From assembly GCF_000699445.3 (NCBI RefSeq), contig NC_067195.1, forward strand, positions 86,748,569-86,812,568: DNA of 64,000 bases, read 5' to 3'. The notes under the pieces were generated by a model. That model searched no databases. It saw only the letters and a program-made list of their open reading frames with translations, and was not told where the DNA came from. The stretch is from Schistosoma haematobium (lineage: Eukaryota > Platyhelminthes > Trematoda > Strigeidida > Schistosomatidae). Positions 1 through 12,562 of the stretch are shown here, piece by piece. Position 1 is the first letter of the stretch; each line of letters opens with the position of its first letter. A program made the position numbers and the translations under genes.

Positions 1-585
1 TCATATTCACTTCTCTTCAAATTGTACTTGTTTTTTTCTTTTCTTTTCTTTCTTTCTTGTCTTCTTTCATCTTATTCCACAAGTAATTCAATGGTTATTA
101 TTATTATTATTATTAAAACTAATCATCTTGATGAGTTATGTTTTGCAAAAGCTTAAAAATTAATAAATAAACAGAATAGAGACAATTTCCTTCACTTATC
201 AGACTAGTTTATAAGAGCGTAAAATTTTAATGAGTATTTCCCCCCCTCTAATTTTTCTTCCTCTTTTTTCTCCCCTCCCCCTCTATAAAACAGCATTATT
301 CATGATTTAAATAATAAAAAAAAATTTTTTAAAGGATGATCTGTTTGATGAATATCTAGGCTACTTGTTCCTGCTATGTATCTAGATATTTTGTTTGTTT
401 GTTTGTTTTCACATATTATTATGTTAATTAATTGCATAATCTATTCAAATGGGTTTATGAATAGTTTACAACCTTTCGTTATAAAAGTTATAAAAACTTA
501 CAATCGGAGACATTATGATGGTTGATAATATGTATTGAAAAGAGTGTATATTATTCAAATGTTGACTTTTGAAATCTCAATATCC
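1..585. other. AT-rich stretch without a recognised gene
   Basis: Simple sequence only: a pyrimidine-rich run near 30-70, a short TTA repeat near 96-115 and a TTTG repeat near 391-408. No coding exon or mobile element could be recognised. Confidence 0.5.
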
Positions 586-943
<358 letters not shown>

Positions 944-2990
944 ATGATTATTCAATATGTTATTGTCAGGATCGTTCAAGAAATAAGTAAAGTATAACTT
1001 ATTGAAATAATTTGTATTGAGAATTCTATATTATAACAAGTAATACAGTGAGATCAAATTATAAAGTTGAATCATAAAAATAGTAGTTCTATCAATGATA
1101 GAAAGAGATAATGGGAAAACAGATTATGATTATAGAAAAGAAGAATATTTAATAGGATATAAAGTTGAAATTTAAGGTCTATATGATGGACACACAAAAA
1201 GTGTGGATGTATCTGGATCATTATTACTTATTTTAAATTACTTTATCCTATTTCTTCTACTATTAACTAGAGTTTTGCATGAACTTCAATCACATAGTTT
1301 GAACTTACCAACACTGCTCAAATCAGTCAGTAACTTCAGTATGGTGACTGTACTTATTTCAGAGTACTAAGCCAGTCAGGATTGTATGTTGAGGTAAGGT
1401 GTGATTGGTTATGTCACATACCAGCCGTTTCAGTGGATGAGGATTCACAAATTCATAGTCTCACATGGAGTCATTAACTGATATCCTACATCTAAGACTA
1501 TAACTACTCACTTGGTGGTCCTAATGTATACGAGCAATGGTCTGAAGACACTAAAGCCAGTTGAGTATTCTAAATCTGTGCTAAGATTTCGCTAAACGAT
1601 AATTCACCAGGATCTATAAGACTTTCAAGACAAATAACTTGGTCGATGTGCTTAACTATATCACTCTCCATTGTTAGTTTTGGAGTTGATGCTCTGTTTC
1701 TGAAGATAATAGGATTTTAAAAGTAATTGTCAGAAGCAGTCTGTTGCAAATGATTTTTCATTGATTCTGAGTTTAGTCAGGGGTCACAGATATCCCGGAT
1801 ATTGCCGTTTACGATTATTGGACATGTGTGGTGCATATTCCAACCTGCTAACTCACTGGTGATTCACAATCAACATACCATTTTCATTTGTCACTCTATA
1901 CCGACCTAGCTACAACATTACTTTGTTGGTTTAGCTTTAGTAAACCAAGTACCTTCAACAAACCTAGATTGGTATGTAAACTCAAATACGTGGTAAATGT
2001 AACGGAATCATTCCTATTCAAAGTTTAAAGTACAAAAGCTAGTGAATAAAGTAATTTTGTAGCCCGGTATCTGATTATAATTCGGTCGTACGAGGGTGCT
2101 ATGAACATAAATATTCCATTTAATTCCGTATATTACCTAGGCTAACCCTGTTTATGTGACGGGGGTAATGTGAAGCCAAATGTGCGTTGTGTTGGATGAA
2201 GCACTCATATATCACAATAAAAAGCGGAGCAAAGACGAGTGAGCCGACTCGATTTAATTAAGCGTGACTCAATATTTATAATCGGACAAAAACAAGTAGG
2301 ATAAGCAATGCACACACATGCACTCCTATAAAAACAATCAAAGTTAATAAGCAAATAATTAACAAAGCAAAAAGGTAGTTAAAGAAAGATACTCAACACT
2401 ACACAGTCATTTCTCTAGCATTGTTCTACATCACAAATGTACTTTTATTGGTTCGTTCCTTTTAATGAAATAATTTTATATAGTTCTGATCATTGGTTAT
2501 CTTTCAACTCAGAATGACTAATGAGATTACTTTTCATATCTTCATTGATTTATTCAATGTAAGTGTAATAATTTTTCATTAGCAGCTTAAACAACATGAC
2601 AAGAGAGTATGAATTACTCTATTAGGGTCTTATATCAATCATTTTCAATTATCCAATAAGAACTAAAATGGAAGCATAGTCAATTATACTCTAATAGATA
2701 TTAGTAAAGAATGCTTGTGATTAATTCAAGTGTTTTTCTCACTAATTATACTTAGTACAAAGTAAAATGAGATCAAGGTATCTTTAAATTATAAGTCTAT
2801 ATATTCTGATGCTCAATAACTAGAGATATTTTCAAATACGATTCATACTAGAATTTAGTGTCTACTGCATAATACTTCTTTTTTTTTATTGTGTTCTCTT
2901 TTACAAGCTGTTTGCAATATTCTTTGATATAAACCAAATTTATGCTCTTCATGAACTTAATTACACTTTTACTTACGTGTAAACAATCTT
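944..2990. other. Gene-free stretch, mostly unclassified
   Basis: No convincing exon. It holds a small RTE-2 remnant near 1590-1705. A stretch near 2040-2340 is less AT-rich and more complex than its surroundings; it could be part of an LTR or an old transposon, but no paired copy or terminal motif was found in the window. Confidence 0.4.
1590..1705 (-). mobile_element. Degenerate RTE-2 remnant
   Basis: The text resembles, with many changes, the RTE-2 segment at about 50250-50350 that encodes the YLESLISS region after the YADD motif. About 100 bp are recognisable and no tail is visible. Confidence 0.35.
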
Positions 2991-3017
2991 TAACAGGTTA
3001 CCAGAGTTCCGTGTATT

Positions 3018-3985
3018 ACTTTACTTGTGCCTTTTGCTCTCAGTGGAGCATAGGCCGCCGACCGGCATTCTACAACCCATTCTGTCGTGGGTCTTCCTTT
3101 CTAGTTCAATCCAATTGTTGTTCATTCTTATCATGTCTGTCTCCATTTCTCGGCATAATTTGTTCGTTGGTCTTCCTCTTTTCCTTTGGCCTTGAGGATT
3201 CTAAGTGAGTGATTGCCTTGTGACGCAGTTCGGTGCTTTGCTCAATATGTGTCCTATCCACTTCCAGCTCTTCTTCCTCCGCTGGGATCTGGTTTGTTCT
3301 CTCCCACAATGGGTTGTTACTAATAGTGTCTGGCCAACTTATCCGAAGTATTTTGCGTAGACAACTGTTAATAAACACTTTTATCTTCTGGATGATGGCT
3401 TTCGTAGTTCTCCAGGTTTCCGCCCCATACAGTAGAACTGTCTTTACATTTGTATTGAAAATTCTAACCTTGGTGTTGGTTGACAGTTGTTTTGAGTTTC
3501 AGATGTTCAGTTGTAAAAATGCTGCTCTCGCTTTGCCGATCCGCGCCTTCACATCTGCATCAGATCCACTGTGTTCATCAATGATGCTGCCCAGATATAT
3601 AAATGTTTTTACATCTCCCAAAGCTTCTGTGTCCAGTGTGATTCGATTGTTGCATACTGTGTTGTATCGAAGAATCTTGCTTTTCTCTTTGTGTATGTTG
3701 AGACCTGCTGCTGCTGCTACACTGGTCGTCTTCTTGATTTGTTATTGCGTGTGCGATAGAAGAGTCAGGTCATCTGCGGAGTCTAGGTCGTCCAGCTGCA
3801 TTCTAGCTGTTCACTGTACCCCGTGCTTCCCCTCAGATGTTGACGTCTTCATAATCCAGTCTATCACCAAGAGCAAGAGAAAGGGTGGGAGTAAGCAACG
3901 TTACCTGACACCGGTCTTTATTTCGAACGAGTCTGTCAGCTATCTTCCATGTTGTCCTCCATTCATGAGAATCTTTTAGTTTGAA
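3018..3985 (-). mobile_element. RTE-1 3' fragment, about 1 kb, decayed
   Basis: Read on the minus strand, this encodes the C-terminal third of RTE-1 reverse transcriptase: from the region around the B motif, through YLGSIID-like text, to [20 protein letters not shown] and [12 protein letters not shown]. Frameshifts and stops break it. The long plus-strand open frame at 3233-3979 is the antisense shadow of this element. The tail has eroded. Confidence 0.8.
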
Positions 3986-4504
3986 GTTGGTTTCTCTTAC
4001 TATCTGACGTCATCTACAGAAAAAGTACTGAAAATCGAAGAACATTAGACAGCTATTTCATTCTAGAAATATGTGCTCAGGATCGTTCCAGTGATCGAAC
4101 TCATAGACCTCCTCGAACATGATACTTTTAGATCATTTTGTTGAGATTCAGTGATTGGCATTTCCAACTCCGGTTAATTAAAAACCACGCAACCATTATC
4201 ATGTGATATCTTCCACCAGTCACAATTTCTCACCTGAACCATAGAATTTTGTGTAGAAGTTAGTTTGTAATGAGTCCATAATTAAAACTAAGATAGTTTA
4301 GATTGTTCAATCTAAAATTTATTTTCATCATGAAATGATATTGACCAAAGAACAAGCATTAAAAATCGTATTACACTTGACAATCACTTCGTTGTTTTTT
4401 TAATCTGACACCCTTTCTATGACTCAAATATTTATTTTCTTGAGTCATTTAATGAAAAACAGGACTGGTTTTTATAAAACTTCTCTAAAAATATAAGCTA
4501 AGGT

Positions 4505-4915
4505 GGATGGTGGTTAGCAATGTGGAATCCAAGACGCACGTTTTGTCCTACTTTAGGCTTCGTCAGCTAGATGTACCTGCATCCCAGAGTTGATGTTCAC
4601 TCCGGGACTCGAAACCAGGACTCAGTAGCTAAGGAGATGACGCGATGGTGTTTGGAGCAAACAGTACTGAGTTCGAGTCCTAGGGTGAACATTAACTTTG
4701 AGATGCAGGTACATCCAGCTGACGAGTTCCAAATAGAACGAAACGCATGTCCTGAATTCCTCTGCTAGTCACCATCCATCTTTGCTTATAACGCTTCTGG
4801 CTTAAGGCATTATTGAATCAGTACGCACATATGCAAATAGGAGACTGATCAATTGCAATTCTAAACAACAGTCGGAAGATTCAAACAAACAATACCAAGT
4901 GAATTTCTCTAAAAT
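4505..4915. mobile_element. Family 1 hammerhead SINE, head-to-head inverted pair
   Basis: The left arm (4505-4612) is a minus copy with hammerhead and B-box region. The right arm (4612-4915) is a plus copy: tRNA-like A box at about 4621-4640, B box GAGTTCGAGTCC at about 4670-4681, hammerhead, then the family tail ending near AATACCAAGTGAATTT. The left hammerhead has AAAAC where the catalytic GAAAC should be, so it should be dead. This is the S-alpha-like retroposon type known from schistosomes. Confidence 0.75.
4706..4765 (+). ncRNA. Type I hammerhead ribozyme, family 1
   Basis: Core CTGACGA at 4719-4725 and GAAAC after a GTTC/GAAC stem II are both intact. Stem I pairs CCAG before the core with CTGA after the GTC cleavage site, with one mismatch. 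Stem III (family consensus ACGCGCGT) has decayed to ACGCATGT, so activity is uncertain. Confidence 0.65.
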
Positions 4916-5539
4916 TAGTTTACTAATTAATCAAATTCACATAGGTATTCATCAGTAAACAAATGTTTCTTTTTGGTTTTAGTAACTCATCATTAAATAC
5001 TATGGTTTGATGAATCTCTCTCACACTTAATGACAATATAAACTTTTTCTTTAACAAAATTCTAAATTAATAATTTAAACTTAATATATTATTTTGGATT
5101 CATGTAGTGTAGTGTATGCTACTGATGTCGACAGATATAAGTAGTATGTATCATCAATCGAAAGTGAAATGTTTGGAGGCAGATGGTTAAGAAGATCAAA
5201 GAGAAGAGAATGATTACAGTAAATAATTGATGTAGAAATGAAGGGACAATGAAATCTGAGACGATTCATTGACTTTCTAATTTATGATTCTCAGATTGTA
5301 CTAAGACATTCTGTCAATTTGTATTCAAATACATTTGATTGTCGCTGCCTGTGTTTTCGTCCACTATAATGTTAGCATCGTAAATAAACAGAAAATTGAT
5401 AGACCAGCTAAACTGCATTTATTAAAAACGTTTTCTTTTCATGTGAAACTTGTGAATGAGTGTTTGTTAGTTACTTAATTTCTTTTCTATAAGATGGAAA
5501 GTTACAGCTTAAGCATTCTATGTTCAACTACTGGGTAGA
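4916..5539. other. No feature recognised
   Basis: AT-rich single-copy-looking sequence. The short open frame at 5081-5269 on the minus strand has no recognisable motif. Confidence 0.45.
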
Positions 5540-5882
5540 AAGCTCGTTTGGCTTTTGCTAACTTACGTCACTTATGGCGAAGGCGACATATCCGTCTATC
5601 AATAAAAGGACAAGTATACTGCGCAGCAGTTCTTTCTGTTTTGCTTTACGGCTGTGAAACGTGGCCATTGAGAGTAGAAGATACTCGTGAGTTACTAGTA
5701 TTTGACCACAGATGTCTTAGAAATATTACTCGCATCTGCTGGGATCATCGGGTAAGTAATAGTAAGGTTACATACAGGATATTAGGGAATGATGGTATAT
5801 CAGTTGATGAGGTTGTGAGTTTTCATCGACTGAGATGGTTGTGCCACGTGTTGCGTACGCCTGAACACCGATTACTACGCTG
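5540..5882 (+). mobile_element. RTE-2 reverse transcriptase fragment
   Basis: A 111-codon open stretch matches the post-catalytic part of RTE-2: LRHLWRRR, the YGCETWPLR motif common after the palm domain in LINE polyproteins, ICWDHRVSN, and RLRWLCHVLR. It lacks the YADD palm motif and the C-terminus and stops at the junction with repeat X. The same region is found on the minus strand at 49.7-50.2 kb. Confidence 0.8.
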
Positions 5883-6378
5883 ATAGGGGGAAGGAGAGTC
5901 CCCTCTCCCTTTCAAAATGCTCTCACATGGTCACGCGTACATAGCCTCTGCCAGGGAAGTCCTACTCACCGCCTTCTCGGGTCGGGGTGTTGTTTACGGA
6001 ATTGAGAGGACAAAGAGCGAATGTCTGGCGCTTTAACCGGGTCGGTGGACACGGAGAGTCCATCAAGGGGGTTGGGAAACCCTGATTCCAAACCAATGGT
6101 GCATATGGGCTCCAGTATCCTGAGGGCACAAATGGCGTATGGACAAATCGTTGGTCACCGGCTACAATGGGACTGCATCTCCTCACTATGCTCCACTGCC
6201 TTGTGGATCAGACCTTTAGGTCGAAGGCTCGGGGTAGGGCCCCCTAAGAAAACTACCTGCTTCGGTTTGAGAACCCGTTCAGTATTACAGTCCTCGTACC
6301 AATCAAACGAGATTTATGTGGAGCATATCTATTTGGTGCCCTCTTGTACCAATATTTATGTGTTCAAATAAATAATAA
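5883..6378 (+). mobile_element. Repeat X copy with AAATA-type tail
   Basis: Shares its body with copies at 21.9-22.3, 31.5-32.0, 34.0-34.4, 54.2-54.8 and 59.6-60.1 kb. Landmarks are a run of CTCTCCCTC near the left end, GTGGACACGGAGAGTCCA, CACCGGCT near the middle and TTGTACCAATNTTTATGTG just before AAATAAATAA. The extreme 5' end is changed compared with the other copies. The open frames in it are not conserved between copies, so it is treated as non-coding. Confidence 0.75.
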
Positions 6379-7264
6379 ACTATTGGCAGTGATGTACTGA
6401 AACCACATGTATGTGATTACTTAAGTTATCAAGTAGAAATAATTTCAAAAGAAATCAAAATTGTTGAATTTTATTGGACCATGTGTCTTTTAAATTAAAT
6501 GTTTGTATATTTAGTTCCGTTTTCTGAGAGATTATTGATAACACCATTTGCAAGTTCAACTTACCTAGTATTGTCACTTTAAGCCCTGTTTGATATCATG
6601 TGATTTATTCGTCAATCGAAATACAACTTATACAATCTTAGTACTGTGCCAAACCAATGACTTATCAATCAATATGAGCATCCCAGCGTCCTTTTTGGTC
6701 CTTTGTTCGCCTAACCCCGTCCAATTGAGTCCAGAACATCAATAGCAGTTTCCACTATACGAATAATTTATTTCAGACACTCTTGGTTTATATACCAGCC
6801 AAACAGACTTCATCACACCTTAAAATAGAAAATAACATTTGTACAAGACCAAGCCAAAAAGTGGCTGTGAACTTGGGAGACTGTAATTAAATAAACTGAG
6901 TATGATTTAAGAATAGTAAATCATATCATAATAGTCTATAGATAAAAATAAAGCTTATAATATGAGGAATTTAGATATACATAATATTAGTCCATTAATA
7001 GTTCTCAGAAGTTACCCGTAATTTAATCTTCACTAGGATATAACACCTAGGTTTCATGGAAATGATGGGACCAATAGGATTTAAAACATGTTATTCTTAA
7101 AGGCGACCCCAATATGTCTTTCGGACTGCAAAGATCATCTTGGAGGTTGTTGATTCAATTAGACTGCAGAATTCGGTCTGCAAAAAGGCTAGATATTCGT
7201 AATATTTGCTTCTGGCTCAATATTCAGTAGACGTCTCTCTAGCTTAATAAGTTATCATGATATC
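6379..7264. other. No feature recognised
   Basis: AT-rich sequence without exon-like open frames, tRNA-like boxes or copies of the named repeats. Confidence 0.45.
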
Positions 7265-7803
7265 GGAATTTTTTATAAAAACTAATTTCAGTAGTTGAAA
7301 TCATGATTCAATTGAAGCTAGACCACCATGGAAAACCTGGAAGTACTGGACAGCCTTTTCGTCCTAGTATGGACAGTACGCATCCACGATCCCGCCCCCG
7401 CGAGATTCGAACTCTGGACCTATCAGGGTTTGATTTGATAATTTCGAGTAAGTTGAGGATTGATTTGATTGTTATAAATAAATAATGTTTTTAATATCCC
7501 AATGAGTAGAAAAATTAGATTTTCTACTCATTGGGATATTACAAATATATTATTTATTTATCAGGACCTATAAGTTTCACACGCGATTGCTTAACCAATA
7601 GACCACTGAACCTGCATCCAACGGTGTTAATGTCTAACTTCAATCAATCCACGAAATTGCGCCACCGTACACCATTGTCTTCAGTGGGCTGATATCTCAC
7701 AACAGACCTCGTTGAACTCCACTGGTCACGGCTTCTCACTAGAACTCCAGGAGTGTCTCTTGAAATCAGTCACTAGTGAGCAGATGATTATTATCAGAAG
7801 GGA
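7265..7803 (-). mobile_element. Family 2 hammerhead SINE, interrupted
   Basis: Minus-strand unit running from the leader (near 7803) through the tRNA-like head to the hammerhead region (7345-7375) and the tail near 7290. A deletion removed the CTGAGGA core, leaving CTGTCC, so the ribozyme is dead. A 140-bp element sits inside the tRNA-like head at 7424-7563. Confidence 0.75.
7424..7563. mobile_element. 140-bp fold-back insertion with 8-bp target duplication
   Basis: Inserted into the family 2 copy and flanked by GGACCTAT at 7416-7423 and 7564-7571. Removing one copy restores the family 2 head. The right part is a hairpin: 7492-7512 and 7519-7539 are perfectly complementary around a 6-nt loop, and pairing continues imperfectly out to about 7474 and 7560. 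An 8-bp duplication fits hAT-like or Merlin-like elements, but clear terminal repeats are not visible. Confidence 0.65.
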
Positions 7804-8585
7804 TAAAATCTTCACAAAACCAGTTTTGATAAAAACTAATTTGTCCATTTTCGGTTCCAATATTGGTTTTTCGTTAACAGTAAAAGTACCATATAAGTCA
7901 ATCCAACTACTGAGTTCGCCTAAACCGTTGTTTTGGATTCATTCAAATTCGTAAAGAGAACCAATCGTATGAAGTAATATTTAAGTGCTCGCTTGAGCTG
8001 CAATTCTGTTAATTATCATACTCTGAAAACACTACGTTCCAGCATAAATAGTTTAAACTGTCTGTTACAAACCTCACCTAATAAATCACCAAGACAAAGT
8101 CATAGTAGACAACTGAGTTGGAACCTAGTACGTAAGAATCAATCATACTCCTTAACTATCCGTTCACTGATTGACAAATGGGACTCGATTCTGTGGTTTG
8201 GTGTTTCAATGTAGTTTGTAACAGCCTCATATTATTCACCTAAAACATTTACCTACATACACCTAGAGTAGTTCAAGCAAGTATACGGCCTAACACACAT
8301 ATGTGACTGTTTTATCAACTATGGTGAAAAAGGAATGAAGAATTAATTACTTAAACCTAAAGTCAATCACATTTAATTGGTCAATTTTCGACAGAAATTA
8401 TTTCACAAAAAGTCAGTTTTCGGCAATTCAACAGATCAGTATACATGTGACTTTCAATATTTACCATCAAAAAAGTACGAAGAATAAATTGTTTTGTATA
8501 GAATAACATGAATTCATTTTAAGAAAAGCCTAATTATTATAGTAAGACATGAAATTGATCAAGTACAATATAAGTTGATATGATA
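7804..8585. other. No feature recognised
   Basis: Two short open frames (7712-7954 and 7993-8214, plus) lack recognisable domains and codon structure. No named repeat is found. Confidence 0.4.
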
Positions 8586-9076
8586 AGAATGGGGTTTGTA
8601 AAAATTGTAGTATTTTGATAGTTGGATCGATCTAAACTAGATCACCATTGAATACCTAGAAGCACTGGACGCCCGTTTCGTCCTGTTGTGGGACCCTTCC
8701 TTGGCAGTGTAAATCTACGATCCTGCTTCGCGAGATTCGAACCCAGGGCCTATCAGTCTCACGAGCACGCCTAACCACTAGACTACTGAGCCGACATTCA
8801 ATGGTATTATTAATGTCTAACTTCAACCGATCCACGAAATTGAGCTACACATCCACCATTTTTTTCAGTGAGTTACTATATAACAACAGACTCGACTGAA
8901 CTCCACTGGTCACGGCTCCTCACTACAACTCCAGGAAATACCTCTTGAAGACCGTCACTAGTGGGCATATGTTGATTGGTATCAGAAGGGGTTTTGTGTA
9001 TATTATAGTAATTTCAATAGTTGAGTTGATGAGTCAATTGAAGCTAGATCACCATGGAAAACTTGGAAACACTAGT
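8586..9076 (-). mobile_element. Family 2 SINE longer than one unit
   Basis: On the minus strand it begins within about 2 nt of where the family 2 ribozyme cleaves (AGTGTTTCC at 9075). It then runs through the tail, the leader, the tRNA-like head, a hammerhead (core altered near 8690) and a second tail to 8590. Tail therefore occurs twice in the same orientation, about 407 bp apart. This is expected if the template started at a self-cleaved end. Confidence 0.75.
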
Positions 9077-9376
9077 CAGAATTAATGACTAGTGGAGTTC
9101 GATCGTGTCTGTTGTAGAGGTAGTTAATCATTGAATACAATAGTGGAGGATGGCCTAATTTCATGGATTAATTAAATTTATACATTAACACCGTTAGATG
9201 CCGACTCAGTGGTTTAGACGTTAGACGTACGTGCGCGAGACCGACAAGTCCTGGGTTTGAGATTGTGAATGCGCACCGCTGAGGAGTCCCACAATAGGAC
9301 GAAACGGCTATCCAAGTTTTCCATGGTGATCTAGCTTCAATTGACTCATAATTACAACTATTGAAAATAACCATAA
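9077..9376 (+). mobile_element. Family 2 SINE, plus copy abutting an inverted copy
   Basis: Leader, tRNA-like head (GACTCAGTGG A-box-like text near 9198), then CTGAGGAGTCC and GGACGAAAC near 9277-9307. Sequence after the cleavage site has lost the stem I strand. It directly abuts the minus copy at 9076, giving a head-to-head junction. Confidence 0.75.
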
Positions 9377-9955
9377 ATACCTTTGAACAGTTTAAGTAAA
9401 TTATTTCATATAAAGAAAATTTTCTTTACTTTCTTTTCATATGACTTGAAGAAGTCCATTAAAATGTAGTTTAGTTTCGATCTTTTCTCTTTCTATAGTA
9501 ATAAGCTTTAATAGTCACATGTGTACATGTATTATAGGGTATTACAAATCAATAACTTAACTATCTATCACACATATTCTTATCCTGTAATTAATGTCGT
9601 TTAACAATAGAACCCATCATTTAGTACATTATCGTTCTGTTATGTAATAGTAAAATGGCGATAATTGAGTTAATCACTTATTATGAACTGATGTTAACTA
9701 ATAGAGGACTATTGTATATCAGAAAGATTTGTAAGTAGCTAGTAACGCCAAACATATATAAGATCGAACCTAGATCACATGGAAAGCAGGATATCTTCAA
9801 CTTATAAGTGTTAGTTTGCTTAACTTCTAGATAGGATAAAATTTCACTTGAGATGGTGGAGAAGATTTTTAGCTCAAGTGGATCATTTTGATGAAGTTTT
9901 GTTCTCTAGGCTGGTTGGTTTTCTTCATCACTGAAAGGTATTACTTTCAAAGACT
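9377..9955. other. Mostly unclassified; small repeat Y piece
   Basis: Only the segment 9848-9930 is recognised. It resembles one arm of repeat Y (GGTGGAGAAGATTTTTAGCT and TTTTGTTCTCT). Confidence 0.45.
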
Positions 9956-10485
9956 TTAGTTTATCAGTGTAGGATTGTGGAGATTATTACGTTTTTGATT
10001 GAGATCATGGACCGATTGATGTTAGACCACCATTGAAAACCTGGAAGCACTGAACGGTTGTTTCGTCCTATTGTGAGACTCCTGAGCAGTGCGAGTCCAC
10101 GATCCCGTTCGCGGAATTAGAAAACTTAATAATCTCCACAACCCTATACTGATAATTGCCATGTGCTCACTAGCGACAAGCTTTGTGAGTGGATTCTCGG
10201 AGTTCTAGTGAGAAGTCGTGACCAGTGGAAGTAATCCGTGTCGGATAGAGACAGGTATCTACCTCAAACAATGAAAGATAGTCGTGCAATTTCGCAGATT
10301 GGTTGAGGTTAAACATTAACACAGCTGGATGCCGACTCACTGGTCTAGAGATTAAGCATTCACGCGCGAGACTGAAGGCCTTGGGTTCAAATCCTACGAT
10401 AAGGTTCGTGATTGCGCACTACAGAAGAGTCACGCAATAGGACGAAACGGCCGTCTAGTGCTTCCACTTTTGTTTATGTTGGACA
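9956..10485. mobile_element. Family 2 SINE, head-to-head inverted copy
   Basis: Left arm (9956-10112, minus) holds tail, hammerhead and B-box region. Right arm (10113-10485, plus) starts within the tail, passes through CCTATACTGATA into the leader, tRNA-like head and hammerhead, and ends in the tail. Both hammerheads carry a core change: CTCAGGA on the left and CAGAAGA on the right. Confidence 0.75.
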
Positions 10486-11150
10486 TAACATCCACATCCT
10501 AAAATGACTGGATGATTTTAGAGACTCATTTATTTTAAAGGTGATATTGCTGAAGAATCTCATACTAGATCAAACTGGTTACCTAGTACTTTTTAGCTTC
10601 AAATGTTACCCAAACTCAGGTCATGATTAATATCGCCTATAACCTTCATCTATCTCCATGAAGCCCCTCTAATGAATATAAATTACTAAATAAATTTCGA
10701 TAGTGATTAGCAGTGGTATCTAGGACTTGAGCTATGTTCTATTTGGAACATTTCAGTTGGCGTTTATACAGAAACTCAAACCCAACACGTAATTCACTTA
10801 GGTATTGACTTTAGGCAATCACTAACCTACAAAACTTCAAATGTAAATTATATACAACAATAAAAATTAAAGCTATAAATCATATTTGTAAACATTATAG
10901 TTGATTCTTCAACGTATACTTAGGCCTTTAATCACTTTAAATAACTGTTAAGAGAGGAAGATGTTTGTACTAGAAAAATGAAAGTGAATACGTGTAAGCA
11001 CTTTCAATGTTTAATCATAGGCTACAATAAAACAAAGAATAATTTCAGTTCAAAGACAAATACATGTTTACATAGTTATTATGTGTACACAAGTGGACCT
11101 AAGTACATATGAATGTATAAAGAAATGTTTACTTTTTTTTAAATGGTATG
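10486..11150. other. Mostly unclassified; degenerate family 1 trace
   Basis: 10705-10800 resembles a minus family 1 hammerhead region (GATTAGCAGTGG and TTGGAACATTTCAGTTGG), too worn to fold. The rest has no recognisable feature. Confidence 0.4.
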
Positions 11151-11655
11151 ATTTTTTCACAAATATATTTTTTGATTAAGATCATGAATCGATCAATGTT
11201 AGACCAACATTGGAAACCTGGAAGCACTAGGCTAACGTTTCGTTCTAGTATGGGACTCCTCAGAAGTGCGGACCTATAACTCCGCTCGTGGGACACGAAC
11301 CCAAGACCTACGATCTCGCGCGCGAACACTTAATCTGTAAACCACCATCCAACAATAATAATGTCTAACTTCAATCAAACGACGAAATTGCGCAGCTATC
11401 TTCCATTATTTGATATTGATACCTGTTTCTACCTGATACGGATTAGCTCCATTGGTCACGGCTTCTCACTAGAACACTGAGAATTCCCTCACGAAGCTAA
11501 TCACTAGTAAGCACATAGTACTTATCAGTATAGGTTGTGGAGATTGTTAAGTTTTTGATTGCGATCAATAATCTATTGATGTTAGATCACCACTGAAAAT
11601 CTGGAAGCAGTGGACGACCGTTTTGTCCTAGCATGAGACTGCTCAGAAATGTGCA
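11151..11655 (-). mobile_element. Family 2 SINE, head-to-tail partial dimer
   Basis: Two same-orientation hammerhead and tail blocks, about 384 bp apart, flank one complete leader plus tRNA-like head. In minus order it reads hammerhead (about 11610-11645, GACAAAAC, dead), tail, leader, tRNA head, hammerhead (about 11228-11270, core CTGAGGA and GAAAC intact but stem III altered), tail. A single reverse-transcribed multimeric or circular RNA would give this (inference). Confidence 0.75.
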
Positions 11656-12562
11656 TACACAAATATTTTTAACTGAATAAACAATTCAGTAGTATAATGA
11701 CTTTTAATATGATTTACATGGTATATTTAATATTTAAAAACGAATGATGTTGAGTGATACAACATCTAAGGTTAATTGGATTGTTTTCATTAAATTTTTA
11801 TTAATGTAATTTGAAGAAAATGAGCAGTAAACCATTCTTAATCTAGACGACATTTGTCTTCAAAGTTTATTGATAACCCAAGTTAATTAATGAATCTTAA
11901 AAGATTTAATACTATGTCACAACTGATTTCTTGTTAATCTGTGTTGGTCAATTGACTTCATGATATCGTGATGGTGGAGAATGATATCATTTTACAAGTG
12001 TCAGTGAAAGTATTTAATGTCATTGGACAGCAATTTAGTCCCATAATTAGACTAAAAATTGTGAATTCAGACTAGTACCATATTGAATCCCGGCTCAGTA
12101 ATCTAGAGGTTGGACATTCACACGCAACACTATAGATTCTAGATTCTGTTCCCAGTCGTGGGGTTGTAGAGACACAATACTGAAGAGTCTGACACTAGAA
12201 CAAAATTACTGTCAATTGTTTACAGGTTTCCAATCAACGATCTCCGCAACCTTTAATACTGATTACCATTAGTTCATCAAACACCTTTTCTACTAGAAGT
12301 CTGACGTTTAACTCAAACGACTAGGTGACAGTGATATTTCAAACATTGGTTTACGTACATCATATTTTCCTGAGATAATCTTAGTACCTTAGTATTTCTA
12401 ATAGAAAGCCTAAATGTAATGAACAGGTCATTCATCGGATTATATGTTTAAACTTCATATCTATGTACTTCGAAGACTTAATTTCTGAATATGAGTGTTT
12501 GTTATTCCATTCTAATATCAGTTAAATCTTCATAGAACTATAGTAAACAGATCATGGTACTG
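11656..12562. other. AT-rich stretch with a worn family 2 copy at 12075-12260
   Basis: The plus-strand trace at 12075-12260 keeps A-box-like text (CGGCTCAGTAATCTAGAGG) and a degenerate hammerhead (GAAGAGTC, then AACAAAATT). Nothing else recognised. Confidence 0.5.
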
